Part shown: positions 16,450 to 25,048 of the stretch, piece after piece
Layout of the letters: every line of letters begins with the position of its first letter
Numbering within the stretch: the stretch's first letter is position 1
Source: an uncultured Lachnospiraceae bacterium
Lineage (GTDB): Bacteria; Bacillota; Clostridia; Lachnospirales; Lachnospiraceae
Direction of reading: 5' to 3'
Assembly (NCBI GenBank): GCA_902761665.1
Contig: CACWLA010000004.1
Span: forward strand, 1-64,000
Length of the DNA stretch: 64,000 bases
Program-made: the position numbers and the translations under genes
Notes under the pieces: generated by a model
Told to the model about the DNA's origin: nothing
The model's input: the letters and a program-made list of their open reading frames with translations, nothing else
The model's database searches: none

Positions 16450-18480
16450 TCAGTCGAGTTTATAGATCCGCAGTCCGTCGAACTTGCGGATCAGCTTCAG
16501 CATGGAGTTGAACGGCTTCCAGTCCTTGCCCTGGTCCGCTTCGGACAGCTGCAGATAATGCCGCGCGATCTCGAGTTCGCCGAAATCGCCGTTTATGCAC
16601 AGTTTGTGCTGCCGCATCTGTTCCCGCAGCGCGGAGCGGTCTGTTTCCTGTTCCGGCACGGCAGTCTCATAGAGGTTCCCCGCCGTCCAGCCCATTGCGC
16701 GGTGCGCACGGAGCCAGCGGGCATGTTCCATCGGTGCAAACACGGCGCACTGCTCTTCGGTAAACGCGCGGAGCATCTCAAAGTCGACGGGACGGTCCGT
16801 ATAGAAGCAGCCGATCGCGTTCAGGTATTTCGCAAAGCTCTTGACCTGATTGATGTTGCTCAGCTGATATTCCAGGGACATCTCATCGAAATCGCGCTCG
16901 AGCTGTTCCGCCGGGATCTCCTCTTCTCTGCCCTCATACCGGTAGCGTCCGTTGATCGACACGGCAAAATCGTACATGTGCAGGAAACTGCTGCCGGAAA
17001 GATAGGTGTGCTTGCTCTTTCTGTCCGCAGCGCGCATGAACGTCGTGACGAACAGGGGATAGGCGGAAAGATCGACAATCTTTTCAATATCCGTGCGGAA
17101 GCGCTGTTCCTTCTCCGCCATGTCACTGTAGGCCTTCAGGCGGGGCGGGGCTCCCGCAGAGCCGTTCTGCTCCCAGGCGCGGTAATCCGCTTCGTACCGG
17201 CCTATCTTTTCAGATTCCTCGGCGTCAAAACAGTAGAGCGCGTGGATCATGCCCCTGCCGAAATCGAACTCCGCATCCATCGGATGCAGCTCAATGCGTG
17301 AATTTCTGCCGTAGGCGGTGCGGTCCCAGCACTGCAGTTCGTCGCACAGCATCAGAAGGTACGCCAACGGATGCAGTTCCGCCTTCAGCGGCGCCCTGCG
17401 TTTTTCCTTGTCCTTATAAAAGGCAATGGCGAACTTGAACATGCTGTTGTGCAGCATGATCGCCGTCAGCGCGTCGACGTGTCCTTCGGTGATCCGCTCT
17501 TCGCCGAGCACCTCGGCAAGTTCCTGATAGAGTCTCGTGGCGCTGAAATAGGCGTGATCCATGAAATAGCCGAAGCGGTCCGGTTCGGTCGGTTTGCTGC
17601 GGATCGTATCCAGGAGATAATTCTCCGACACGCCGTATGCTGCGCCGAGCCGTTTTTCGATCCCGTATGCCAGCAGTGCTTCGACGGAATCGAACGGACG
17701 GCCGAACAGATCCGCAAAGTGCTGTTTCGCCGCGTCGCTCATGCCGGACAGGCAGCCAAGATCCCGGTAAGCAAGGAACAAACTGCCCGGACCGCGTTTC
17801 CTGCGGTCGACTTCAAAATACGCCAGCACCTGTTCAAACGGGATCTCAAACGGATAGCCGATGTCATGGAACAAGGCCGTCAATCCCCAGAATTCAAGGA
17901 AGAATGCCGCGGCAGCATGCTCGTCCCGTTCAGGCACGAAACCGTAGAAGGTCTGAAAGGTCCTGCGGAACTGCTCGTTCGTTTCGTAGATCGCAAGTCC
18001 CAGCGCAAACACGTAGACCGAGTGCGAATAATGGTCGCGGTGCTTCATCAGAAGCGTGCTGGCGTTCGATTCAAACTCGGACAGCAGCTCGATCATCTTG
18101 CTCGACTGCCCGTAAGTCCCCACGAACATCCTCAAAAAACTGTAATAGACGGTATAAGCGTCCTCCGCAAAACCGGAGCCGATGAAGTTCTCCAGTTCGC
18201 GCTCGAGGCAGAGACGGTCGATGTCCATCTGCATGTCGTACGGGATCTGATTCCGTGAGACTGCCGTGCCCAGATACCGTCCGGTCCGCACTTCTTCCTC
18301 CGTCTTTTCAGGCGAGAAGCGGAGGCCTTCGCAGCGCTCATGCAGAAAGCGCAGTGCTGCGGACCTGAGGTCATTCCCCGCTCTTCCCGCGCCGTAAAGG
18401 GCCGGTTCAAACGGTCCGACGTCCGTACCGAAACGCTGCCTGTTCACTTTTCTCATCTGTTCCAATGCGGTATATGCCAT
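16450..18480 (-). CDS. HD-domain protein with C-terminal RyR-like domain
   Basis: The 676-residue protein has HD phosphohydrolase-type residues: His in HRDHYSHSVYV (about 150-153), His205-Asp206 in LFHDIGYPFE, His344 in LHNSMFKF, and Asp380 in LLMLCDELQCWDR. HD enzymes usually hydrolyse phosphate esters of nucleotides. The C-terminal 90 residues (about 585-672), starting MEHARWLRAHRAMGWTAG and containing LSEADQGKDWKPF, look like a RyR domain, a predicted nucleotide-binding module. The N-terminal 90 and middle 400-570 residues are unassigned. It is first in an operon with the SLOG-membrane gene. Substrate and partner are unknown. Confidence 0.78.
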   Translation of the reverse strand: MAYTALEQMRKVNRQRFGTDVGPFEPALYGAGRAGNDLRSAALRFLHERCEGLRFSPEKTEEEVRTGRYLGTAVSRNQIPYDMQMDIDRLCLERELENFIGSGFAEDAYTVYYSFLRMFVGTYGQSSKMIELLSEFESNASTLLMKHRDHYSHSVYVFALGLAIYETNEQFRRTFQTFYGFVPERDEHAAAAFFLEFWGLTALFHDIGYPFEIPFEQVLAYFEVDRRKRGPGSLFLAYRDLGCLSGMSDAAKQHFADLFGRPFDSVEALLAYGIEKRLGAAYGVSENYLLDTIRSKPTEPDRFGYFMDHAYFSATRLYQELAEVLGEERITEGHVDALTAIMLHNSMFKFAIAFYKDKEKRRAPLKAELHPLAYLLMLCDELQCWDRTAYGRNSRIELHPMDAEFDFGRGMIHALYCFDAEESEKIGRYEADYRAWEQNGSAGAPPRLKAYSDMAEKEQRFRTDIEKIVDLSAYPLFVTTFMRAADRKSKHTYLSGSSFLHMYDFAVSINGRYRYEGREEEIPAEQLERDFDEMSLEYQLSNINQVKSFAKYLNAIGCFYTDRPVDFEMLRAFTEEQCAVFAPMEHARWLRAHRAMGWTAGNLYETAVPEQETDRSALREQMRQHKLCINGDFGELEIARHYLQLSEADQGKDWKPFNSMLKLIRKFDGLRIYKLD

Positions 18481-18719
18481 GATGCTGTCTCCTCATCCAG
18501 TTCTGAACTTCAGGGTCCGTGCCCTTTTTTCGCACGCTCCGGCCGTACGGCCGGCTTTGTGATTTCATTTTAATTTAGCCGCATGACGCCGTCAAGGGAT
18601 TCTTTTGCCGCACGCCCGGCGGGTTCCGAATGACAAACGGAAAAGTATCTGCTATGATGGTTCCGTATAGGCATCTGCCAATAAAAACAAGGACCGCTGA
18701 AAGCAGCTGAGGAGGCACC
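18481..18719. promoter_or_regulatory. Divergent intergenic region with HAD promoter and a 16-bp palindrome
   Basis: This spacer separates the divergent HD-RyR and HAD genes. For the HAD gene, ATGACA (18630-18635), a 17-base spacer and TATGAT (18653-18658) form a good promoter. A perfect palindrome CCGGCCGTACGGCCGG lies at 18539-18554, about 60 bases upstream of the HD-RyR start; it could be an operator or part of a leader hairpin. I found no convincing minus-strand promoter. Confidence 0.55.
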
Positions 18720-19361
18720 ATGTACGACATCATCCTATTCGACCTTGACGGCACGCTCTCGGACTCCGGTCCCGGGATCATGCATTCCGTCCGCTACGCC
18801 CTGGCAAAATTCGGGATCACGGGGGAAAGCGAGGAAGCGCTCCGGCGTTTCGTCGGCCCGCCGATGATCCCCGCCTACATGCGCTTCTACGGCTTTACCC
18901 GCGAGCAGGCGGTGCAGGCGCTTGCGTATTACCGCGAGGATTATCTTGCCGGCGCGATCTACATGAATACCCCTTACGAAGGCATGGAGGAGACGCTCCG
19001 CGTCCTGAAAGCGCGCGGGAAGATCCTGGCCGCAGCGACCGGAAAGCCGACCTCCATGGCGGAGGACATCCTGCGGCACTTCGGCTGGGAAGAATACTTC
19101 TCCTTCGTTGCCGGCGCGACCATGGACGAGAGCCGCTCTGAAAAAAACGACATCATCGAACTCGCACTGGAGGAACTCGGCGCGGCGGACAGAAGCCGCG
19201 TGCTGATGGTGGGTGACCGCGACAATGACGTCCTCGGCGCACGCCTTGCCGGCATAGACTGCTGCGGCGTCCTCTACGGCTACGGCAGCCGGGAGGAACT
19301 GGAAGGCGCCGGCGCAAAATACATCATCCAGAAGCCGGAAGATCTTCTGACGATCGTCTGA
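18720..19361 (+). CDS. HAD family hydrolase, phosphoglycolate-phosphatase-like
   Basis: The 213-residue protein has motif I FDLDGTLSDSGPGI at residue 6, a helical cap from about 15 to 80, motif II region AAATGKPTS and the motif III/IV GDRDNDVLGAR. This is the Gph/PpaX-type HAD subfamily (HAD_2). Such enzymes dephosphorylate small phosphorylated metabolites; the natural substrate is not readable from sequence. It has its own promoter at 18630-18658 and an AGGAGG site before the ATG. It reads away from the HD-RyR operon and is probably ordinary chromosome rather than part of that locus. Confidence 0.88.
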   Translation: MYDIILFDLDGTLSDSGPGIMHSVRYALAKFGITGESEEALRRFVGPPMIPAYMRFYGFTREQAVQALAYYREDYLAGAIYMNTPYEGMEETLRVLKARGKILAAATGKPTSMAEDILRHFGWEEYFSFVAGATMDESRSEKNDIIELALEELGAADRSRVLMVGDRDNDVLGARLAGIDCCGVLYGYGSREELEGAGAKYIIQKPEDLLTIV

Positions 19362-19371
19362 GAACGGTTCA

Positions 19372-19424
19372 TATCGTTTTTCGATAAATTTTACTTGACA
19401 TTCGATAACGCATCATGCTACACT
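19372..19424 (+). promoter_or_regulatory. Promoter of the DUF2975 operon with TCGATA repeats
   Basis: TTGACA (19395-19400), an 18-base spacer and TACACT (19419-19424) form the promoter. TATCG-T5-CGATA (19372-19386) is an inverted repeat upstream of the -35, and TTCGATAA recurs inside the spacer at 19401. These are candidate operators for the small XRE regulator in the operon. Confidence 0.65.
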
Positions 19425-19482
19425 GCCTCCTGACCGGAGAATAACCCGCAGCCACGCGGCGATCCGGCCGGGAGGTCTTTTC

Positions 19483-19959
19483 ATGAACTGGAATCAGGAT
19501 AAAAGCATCGTGCTTTCCCTTGTCTGCGTCTGGCTTTTCGCGCTCGTACTGCTCGCAAGCGATGCTGCGGCAGTCATTTACCTGATCGGGCAGCTTACGG
19601 GAGAAGCACCGTTTCTGCCCGAAACGTACGGCATTGCCGCAGACGCGGAAACGCCGCTCCTGACCGTTTTCTGGCTGCTCTTCAGCATCCCTGCCTGGAT
19701 CGCCCTCTTTGAACTGCGCATGATCCTCATCTGCTTCCGGAAGAACCGGGTCTTCGAGGCCGGTACGGTCCGGCACATGCGCATTGCCTCCTGGGCCTGC
19801 GTGGGCGCTGCCGCCGTCTGCCTCGCCGGGACCTTCTTCTATCCGGGCATGTTCGTGCCGGCGCTCGCCGCCGCCTTCATGGCGCTCATCGTCCGCATCG
19901 TCAAGAACAGTTTCGAAGCCGCCATCCGCATGAAGGATGAGCTGGATCTGACGATTTAG
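19483..19959 (+). CDS. DUF2975 family membrane protein
   Basis: The 158-residue protein has four hydrophobic segments (roughly residues 8-28, 55-75, 100-118 and 122-140) and a basic loop FRKNRVFEAGTVRHMR, which match DUF2975. These small membrane proteins are nearly always encoded next to a short XRE-like regulator, as here, 10 bases downstream. Their function is unknown. A GGGAGG site precedes the ATG. The pair plus the DUF4173 gene probably form one operon from the promoter at 19395. Confidence 0.85.
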   Translation: MNWNQDKSIVLSLVCVWLFALVLLASDAAAVIYLIGQLTGEAPFLPETYGIAADAETPLLTVFWLLFSIPAWIALFELRMILICFRKNRVFEAGTVRHMRIASWACVGAAAVCLAGTFFYPGMFVPALAAAFMALIVRIVKNSFEAAIRMKDELDLTI

Positions 19960-19969
19960 GAGGTCTCCG

Positions 19970-20173
19970 ATGGACATTATCGTTAACCTCGACGTCATGA
20001 TGGCAAAGCGCAAGATCTCCTCGGGCGAACTGGCGGAGCGGGTCGGGATCACCCCGGCCAATCTGTCGATCCTGAAGAACGGCAAGGCAAAAGCGATCCG
20101 TTTTTCAACGCTCATGGCGCTCTGCCGCGAACTGCAGTGCCAGCCGGGCGACATCCTGGAATATAAAGAATGA
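19970..20173 (+). CDS. Small XRE/Cro-type HTH regulator (YozG-like)
   Basis: The 67-residue protein is a bare helix-turn-helix domain: DVMMAKRKISSGELAERVGITPANLSILKNGKAKAIRFSTL with the end CRELQCQPGDILEYKE. This is the YozG/HTH_26 family, the usual partner of DUF2975 proteins. It probably controls its own operon. The repeated TCGATA sequences near 19372-19408 are plausible binding sites. Start and frame are clear, with AGGAGG upstream. Confidence 0.92.
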   Translation: MDIIVNLDVMMAKRKISSGELAERVGITPANLSILKNGKAKAIRFSTLMALCRELQCQPGDILEYKE

Positions 20174-20192
20174 GCTGCGGAAGGAAATCATC

Positions 20193-21545
20193 ATGAATGA
20201 AGTCATAAATGAAAACATCAGTAAAAATACGGATCAGACCGTAAATGCGGCACCGGACCGCTTCGCGCCGATACCGCCGGCGCCGGAGAAAAAGCCCTTT
20301 GCGGCAAACAGCGCGGAGATCGCGTTCGCATTTCTCTCCTATGTCGCTGCCTATTTCTACGTACTGCTCTGGTTCAACGACCTCGGTTATTCGGACGAGC
20401 CCCGCATCCTGTGGCGGGTCCTTCCGGTCGCCGTGTTTGCCGCATGCGCGGTCCTGATCCTGAACCGCGGGAAGAAGAAAAGTGCTGAATCGTGGTTCTG
20501 GCTTGCCTGCTTCGTCTCCCTGGTCGCGGCATTTGCCTTCCGTCTGCACGGCGTATGGGACGAACCTCAGCTCTTCCTCCTCATTCACGCCTGCCTCATC
20601 TGGTGGGTGCTTTCCCACAGCGGAAAGCTTCTTGAAGGCGAAAGCAGCCGTTTCCTTCCCGTTGACGGCACGAACGGCCTCATCATCATTCCCTTCCGAA
20701 ACTTTTTCCTGCGGATCCGCTGCGTCTTTCACGGCATTTCCCGCTGGATAAAGCGTTCGAAGAAAGGTGCGAGCCTCCTGTGGACCGCCCTCGCCGTCCT
20801 GCTTGCCGTTGCGCTTTTTGCCGCAGCAGCCGGACTCCTCATGCAGGCAGACAGCAACTTCGCGCAGTCCCTTGACCGGATACTGCGGTATCTGGAGCCT
20901 GATGAAGAAGTCATCGTTTACGTGCTCTGCAGTCTGCCCGTCGGCGCTTACATTTTCGGCCTCATCGGCGGCTCCGTCCGCACGGATGAAGAATTCCTCC
21001 GCCGCGAAAAAAGTGCCTCGGAACGCTTCCTTGCAGCGATCCGCCGCGTCCCGGCCGGTTTCTGGGCCGCCGTCATCCTGCTGTTTTCCGCACTTTACGT
21101 CGCCTTCTTTGCCCTGCAGACCAGTTACTTCCTCGGCGCCTTCACGCACACCCTGCCGGAGGGCTTCATCGTCTCCCGCTACGCCCGCGAAGGCTTCTTC
21201 GAGCTCTGCCGCGTCATGGCGATCAACTTCGCCCTGCTGTGGCTCGTCACCCGCATGAGTGAAAAAGACACAAAAAACAGCAGGCTGCTGAAGTTCTGCT
21301 GCCTGCTGCTTCTGTTTGAAAGCCTGCTGTTCGCCGTGATCGCCGCGTCCAAGATCATCCTCTACGTTTCCGACCTCGGCTGGACACCCAAGCGGATCCA
21401 GAGCCTGTGGCTCGTCGGCGTATTAGCCGCGGCCTGCCTTGCCTGGGGGATCCACCTCATCTCCGGGAAGAAGACCTTTAAGCCCTGGCTGATGCTCTCC
21501 GCCGGCACGCTCTGCGTACTTGCCTTCCTGGGAACGGCGGCTTAA
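20193..21545 (+). CDS. DUF4173/DUF4153-type polytopic membrane protein
   Basis: The 450-residue protein has a short hydrophilic N-terminus and about ten to eleven membrane helices. A central part with RYAREGFFELCRVMAINFALLW is characteristic of the DUF4173/DUF4153 group. These proteins are of unknown function and often follow DUF2975-HTH pairs in Firmicutes. It starts 19 bases after the XRE gene with a GGAAGG site and is likely in the same operon. The next gene is convergent and only three bases away, with no room for a terminator. Confidence 0.8.
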   Translation: MNEVINENISKNTDQTVNAAPDRFAPIPPAPEKKPFAANSAEIAFAFLSYVAAYFYVLLWFNDLGYSDEPRILWRVLPVAVFAACAVLILNRGKKKSAESWFWLACFVSLVAAFAFRLHGVWDEPQLFLLIHACLIWWVLSHSGKLLEGESSRFLPVDGTNGLIIIPFRNFFLRIRCVFHGISRWIKRSKKGASLLWTALAVLLAVALFAAAAGLLMQADSNFAQSLDRILRYLEPDEEVIVYVLCSLPVGAYIFGLIGGSVRTDEEFLRREKSASERFLAAIRRVPAGFWAAVILLFSALYVAFFALQTSYFLGAFTHTLPEGFIVSRYAREGFFELCRVMAINFALLWLVTRMSEKDTKNSRLLKFCCLLLLFESLLFAVIAASKIILYVSDLGWTPKRIQSLWLVGVLAAACLAWGIHLISGKKTFKPWLMLSAGTLCVLAFLGTAA

Positions 21546-21548
21546 CGA

Positions 21549-22793
21549 TCAGTCCTCTCTCCGCTTTCTGCCGAGATATTCGTCGAGTTCCTTCTTCACC
21601 TTTTCGGGGATCTCGCGCTTCACGGGGCATTTGACCGCATCAGCCATTTCCTTCGTGAAAGCGGTGATGAAGGCACAGTCCTCAAGGATCTGCTTGTCCG
21701 AAAGCACCGCGGGCGTATCGTAGCGGTTGTGGATGGGCGCCATGTTGCCGCCGGCCAGTCTCGCGAAGGACAGGGCGGGCACACCTTTGTCGGCAAAGGG
21801 TGTGGAATCGCTGGAATACACGCCCATTGAAGCCTTGATGCCGAAACCGCGGATCGAGGCAAAGTAGCGGATGTACTGTACGAGGCCTTCCTCGGCGCTC
21901 ACCCGCGCAATGAAGCGGCCCATATAGGTGCCGATCATGTCCAGATTGATATTCAGAACGACCTTCGGGAGTTCATCCTCATGCGCGGCCGCGTAGGCTT
22001 TCGAGCCTAAGAGGCCGCGTTCTTCGCTTCCGCAGAAAACGAAGCGCAGGCCATAGCGGTGTTTCACGCCGTGCAGCGCGTCGATCACCGCCAGGAGGCC
22101 GATGCAGCCGCTCATGTTATCGTAGGAACCGCGGGAAAGAGGCGTCGTATCATAGTGGGCCGTCAGGATGATCCATTCATCCGTTTCGCCGGGCAGTTCC
22201 GCGACCACGTCGTGGGATTCCCCCTTAAATTCCTTCTGTTCTATGCGGATCTCTGCTGCCGTCACGCCGCTCTTTACCAGCTCGAACGCGTCTTTCGCGT
22301 TGATGCTGACTGCGGGAAGCTTTGGCAGGTCGCCGACCACGTAAGGCCGCAGTTCCTTATGGTCGATGTCGCGGTCCGCGAAGTTCACGTTGCCGTCGTA
22401 GGTAACGATCCCCTTCACGCCGTTATCCAGAAGATCCCGGTAGGTGTAGAAACCGATCCCGGTATCGAGCATCACGATGCAGCCTTTCGCCTTTGCAAGC
22501 GAAGCCAGGTCCGTATCCGGAAGATAAAGGAAAGGCGCTTCGACCGCTCCGCTGCCGCAGAGTTTGTAGCCCTTGCAGGGAATATCACGCTTCCCGCCGC
22601 CCGGGAGCGTTACCGTCAGGGAAGCCGCCTCAACCTCGGCCATGTCCACCGGGAAGGCTTCCAGATGCGCCGGCGCACCAAGTTTTTCGCAGGCTTCCTG
22701 CAGATACTTTGCCGCCTTCAGTTCCTCCGGCGTGCCGCTCGTATGGATGTAATCCGTGTCCTTCAGGATCTGTCTCACCTGTTTCCTGTTCAT
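21549..22793 (-). CDS. M28 family zinc aminopeptidase
   Basis: The 414-residue protein carries all M28 ligands: HYDTTPLSRGSYDN (His and bridging Asp), CGSEERGLLG (catalytic Glu and ligand Glu), LNINLDMIG (Asp) and PIHNRYDT (His). A PA-like insertion covers roughly residues 60-160. No signal peptide is visible, so it is probably cytoplasmic. M28 enzymes remove amino acids from peptides; specificity is not predictable. A GGAAAGGAG site precedes the start, and the phosphatase gene upstream ends 55 bases away. Confidence 0.9.
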   Translation of the reverse strand: MNRKQVRQILKDTDYIHTSGTPEELKAAKYLQEACEKLGAPAHLEAFPVDMAEVEAASLTVTLPGGGKRDIPCKGYKLCGSGAVEAPFLYLPDTDLASLAKAKGCIVMLDTGIGFYTYRDLLDNGVKGIVTYDGNVNFADRDIDHKELRPYVVGDLPKLPAVSINAKDAFELVKSGVTAAEIRIEQKEFKGESHDVVAELPGETDEWIILTAHYDTTPLSRGSYDNMSGCIGLLAVIDALHGVKHRYGLRFVFCGSEERGLLGSKAYAAAHEDELPKVVLNINLDMIGTYMGRFIARVSAEEGLVQYIRYFASIRGFGIKASMGVYSSDSTPFADKGVPALSFARLAGGNMAPIHNRYDTPAVLSDKQILEDCAFITAFTKEMADAVKCPVKREIPEKVKKELDEYLGRKRRED

Positions 22794-22848
22794 TGCAAGC
22801 TCCTTTCCTGCTCCGCAGCGGTTTTCTTTTTTGTCCGCGCTGCCCGTG

Positions 22849-23427
22849 TCAGACGTGCGCGGGGACCGGGGTGTGCGCCGGCGCGTCGTCCGCGATCTCG
22901 AAGCGGACCGGCTCTGCGTTCGGCGTTACGAGGGATTTCAGGGTCCCATCCTTCGGGAACCCGTTAAAATAGACGTGGACTGCCCGCGCCGCGCCGCCGT
23001 GCATGGCCAGCATCACGCTCTTCCCGGGATGCTTCCGGCGGATGTCGTCGAGGCATTCGTAGACCCGCGCAAAGACCTCCTGTACCGTTTCCGCACCGGG
23101 AAAGCGTTTGTTCCGGTCATAGTCCCAGTACTCGACGCCGGGGTATTCTTCATAGCCTGCCGCCTCATACATGCCGTAATTGCGTTCCCGGATGCGCGGC
23201 TCGGTAATGATGGGAACGCCGTGGCATTCGTTGATGATTTCCGCTGTCCGGAAGGCCCGGACGAGCGGGGAGGAATAGATGATGTCGATCGGGACGTCCT
23301 TCATCAGGTCCCTTGCGCGGGCTGCCTGCGCGAGGCCCGTTTCGTTCAGGGGAATGTCGGTGACCCCCTGCACGATCCTCCGGGCATTCCAGTCCGTCTG
23401 TCCGTGACGCACCAGATAAATGATCAT
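22849..23427 (-). CDS. Histidine phosphatase family protein
   Basis: The 192-residue protein has the RHG signature YLVRHGQTDWNARR at residue 4, the Ser/Arg pair in SSPLVRAFRTAEII, the glutamate in RERNYGMYEA and the second histidine in MLAMHGGAARAV. It is a phosphoglycerate-mutase-like phosphatase (GpmB/CobC group) of unknown substrate. Its ATG overlaps the NUDIX stop by one base (TAATG), so the two are translationally coupled. Confidence 0.9.
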   Translation of the reverse strand: MIIYLVRHGQTDWNARRIVQGVTDIPLNETGLAQAARARDLMKDVPIDIIYSSPLVRAFRTAEIINECHGVPIITEPRIRERNYGMYEAAGYEEYPGVEYWDYDRNKRFPGAETVQEVFARVYECLDDIRRKHPGKSVMLAMHGGAARAVHVYFNGFPKDGTLKSLVTPNAEPVRFEIADDAPAHTPVPAHV

Positions 23428-23894
23428 TACAGGATCTCCTTTCCGTCCAGCACGGCCTCAGCCAGCCGGTCGCCCTCATAGCACAGCTTCAGGGAGAAGA
23501 ACGGCGCACCGTCCTCCAGCAGTTTCATGAAGATGCGGTCGCCTTCCCACTGGGGGAGCGCCGCGAAATCCGACTTCCGGATCCAGGCGATCTCGCCCTC
23601 GTCGCAGTCCCGGAGTTCTCCGGCAAAACGCTCCGCCGTGAACAGATGCATGTATTCGCCTTCATAGCGGTCGCTCACGAAGGTCACGATGCCGCGGTAC
23701 TTCAGGTCGGTCAGCGTAAGGCCTGTTTCTTCCTTCACCTCACGAAGGATCCCCTCCTCGGGGCTCTCGTTTTCCTCGAGCTTGCCGCCGAAACCGATCC
23801 ATTTGTCGCGGTTCAGGTCATTTTCCTTCTTCACCCTGTGGAGCATCAGATACTCGTCGCCCCGGGAAATGTAGCAAAGCGTGGTATTGATCAT
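23427..23894 (-). CDS. NUDIX hydrolase, MutT-like
   Basis: The 155-residue protein has a full Nudix box, GGKLEENESPEEGILREVKEETGL (given here in two parts: GGKLEENESPEEG then ILREVKEETGL), about residues 38-61. The surrounding sequence, LHRVKKENDLNRDKWIGFGG and the later LFTAERFAGEL, fits 8-oxo-dGTP diphosphatases. I place the start at 23894 because GAGGAGAG lies just upstream; the open frame extends further but would give a disordered 52-residue extension. It is coupled to the phosphatase gene. Confidence 0.9.
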   Translation of the reverse strand: MINTTLCYISRGDEYLMLHRVKKENDLNRDKWIGFGGKLEENESPEEGILREVKEETGLTLTDLKYRGIVTFVSDRYEGEYMHLFTAERFAGELRDCDEGEIAWIRKSDFAALPQWEGDRIFMKLLEDGAPFFSLKLCYEGDRLAEAVLDGKEIL

Positions 23895-24012
23895 GGTCTC
23901 TCCTCGGACGCGTCCGTCCGGAAAACGGCAGGAAGCGCCGTCATCCCGGGGATGGCCGCGCTTCCTGAGCTTTTGCTCTGCAAAAATGTATTCTCTGTGT
24001 CTTCGCCGGCCT

Positions 24013-24984
24013 TTATTCTCCGTTGAAACCGTCATAGCGGAAATGCGCAAAGATCGGTTTCGAGATGGTACTGAACTGGCACGTCGTCAGGTAGTCTTCT
24101 TCGAAAAGGCTCTGCCCCGTCGACGCCAGCTGCAGTACGTAAGGAACGCCGTCTTCGGCGCGGCGCGTGGAAACCATGCAGATATGCGCATGAGACGCAG
24201 GATCGCCGGTCACCACGATGTCGCCCGGCTGCCATTCCTTATAATCGTACGGATCGGTCGTCAGGCTGACCGCGTGATTCTTGAAGAAGCAGTACTGGTT
24301 CCGCACGCGGCGGAAATTGATGTTCGGGTCGAAGTTCTCGGTGACGCGGATGTAGGTCTCGGGATGCGCCGCCATGTCGGCGTCGATCAGTGCCTTAAGG
24401 TCATAGCCGGCCGCCTTGAAGGCGAATGCGATCACGTCGGTGCAGACGCCGTAAAGAACGCCCTGGGCATCCGGGAAAGGATACCCGCCCTTATAGTAGG
24501 CACTGCTCTTGTACTGCGGATCCTGTGCCAGGAATTCCTTCGCGCCGAGCACGAACTGGGTCTGGTCGTCGATCCCGTCGCCGTTGGCGTCGTGCGGGCT
24601 CCTGTACTCCGGGATGCCAAAATCCTTATTCGTCAGGATGATCTTTCCCGGCGTACGGGTATAGGGCACCTGAAGTTCGCCGGTATATTCCGTGTCCGTC
24701 TCGTGCGTGTCAGGCTCGTCGGCGGAGGGCGCCGTTTCCTGCGCGGAAGATGTTTCCGGCAGGCTTTCCTCCGTCTTTCCGGTCGGCGTCTGAACGGAGC
24801 CGGGACTGAAATCCGGCAGCGTCAGTCCGGAAACGGAAACAGACTCTGTCGTCCTTTCCGGATCAAGGTACCTGTCCCAGATGACCGTGCTGATCTTTAC
24901 GCCGACAAACAGCAGGAACAGCACGCCCAGCACCGCCAGCATCGGTTTCAGCCACCATATCGTATTTTTCTTCTGATCACTCAT
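24013..24984 (-). CDS. DUF1287 domain protein, membrane-anchored
   Basis: The 323-residue protein has one N-terminal membrane helix (about 14-33), a Thr/Ser/Glu-rich linker to about residue 105, and a C-terminal DUF1287 domain. The domain has GVCTDVIAFAFKAAGYDLKALIDADM and the end QPGDIVVTGDPASHAHICMVS. The invariant Cys and late His suggest an NlpC/P60-like cysteine-hydrolase fold, probably acting outside the cell. A DANGDGIDD segment just before it looks like an EF-hand calcium loop. It stands alone between the NUDIX and zapA genes. Activity is unproven for this family. Confidence 0.85.
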   Translation of the reverse strand: MSDQKKNTIWWLKPMLAVLGVLFLLFVGVKISTVIWDRYLDPERTTESVSVSGLTLPDFSPGSVQTPTGKTEESLPETSSAQETAPSADEPDTHETDTEYTGELQVPYTRTPGKIILTNKDFGIPEYRSPHDANGDGIDDQTQFVLGAKEFLAQDPQYKSSAYYKGGYPFPDAQGVLYGVCTDVIAFAFKAAGYDLKALIDADMAAHPETYIRVTENFDPNINFRRVRNQYCFFKNHAVSLTTDPYDYKEWQPGDIVVTGDPASHAHICMVSTRRAEDGVPYVLQLASTGQSLFEEDYLTTCQFSTISKPIFAHFRYDGFNGE

Positions 24985-25048
24985 AAATATCCTCGCAGCA
25001 TGCCCGAAGGCACGCAGGATAGTTTAGCATAATTCAGTACATAATGCA

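Noticed and set aside
18720-19361. HAD phosphatase as a fourth member of the TIR/SLOG/HD locus
   Set aside because: It diverges from the HD-RyR gene, has its own promoter and is an ordinary HAD_2 protein; nothing ties it to the system.
23895-24050. Upstream extension of the NUDIX gene
   Set aside because: The extra 52 residues are Arg-rich and overlap the DUF1287 gene end; the ATG at 23894 has the ribosome-binding site and family start.
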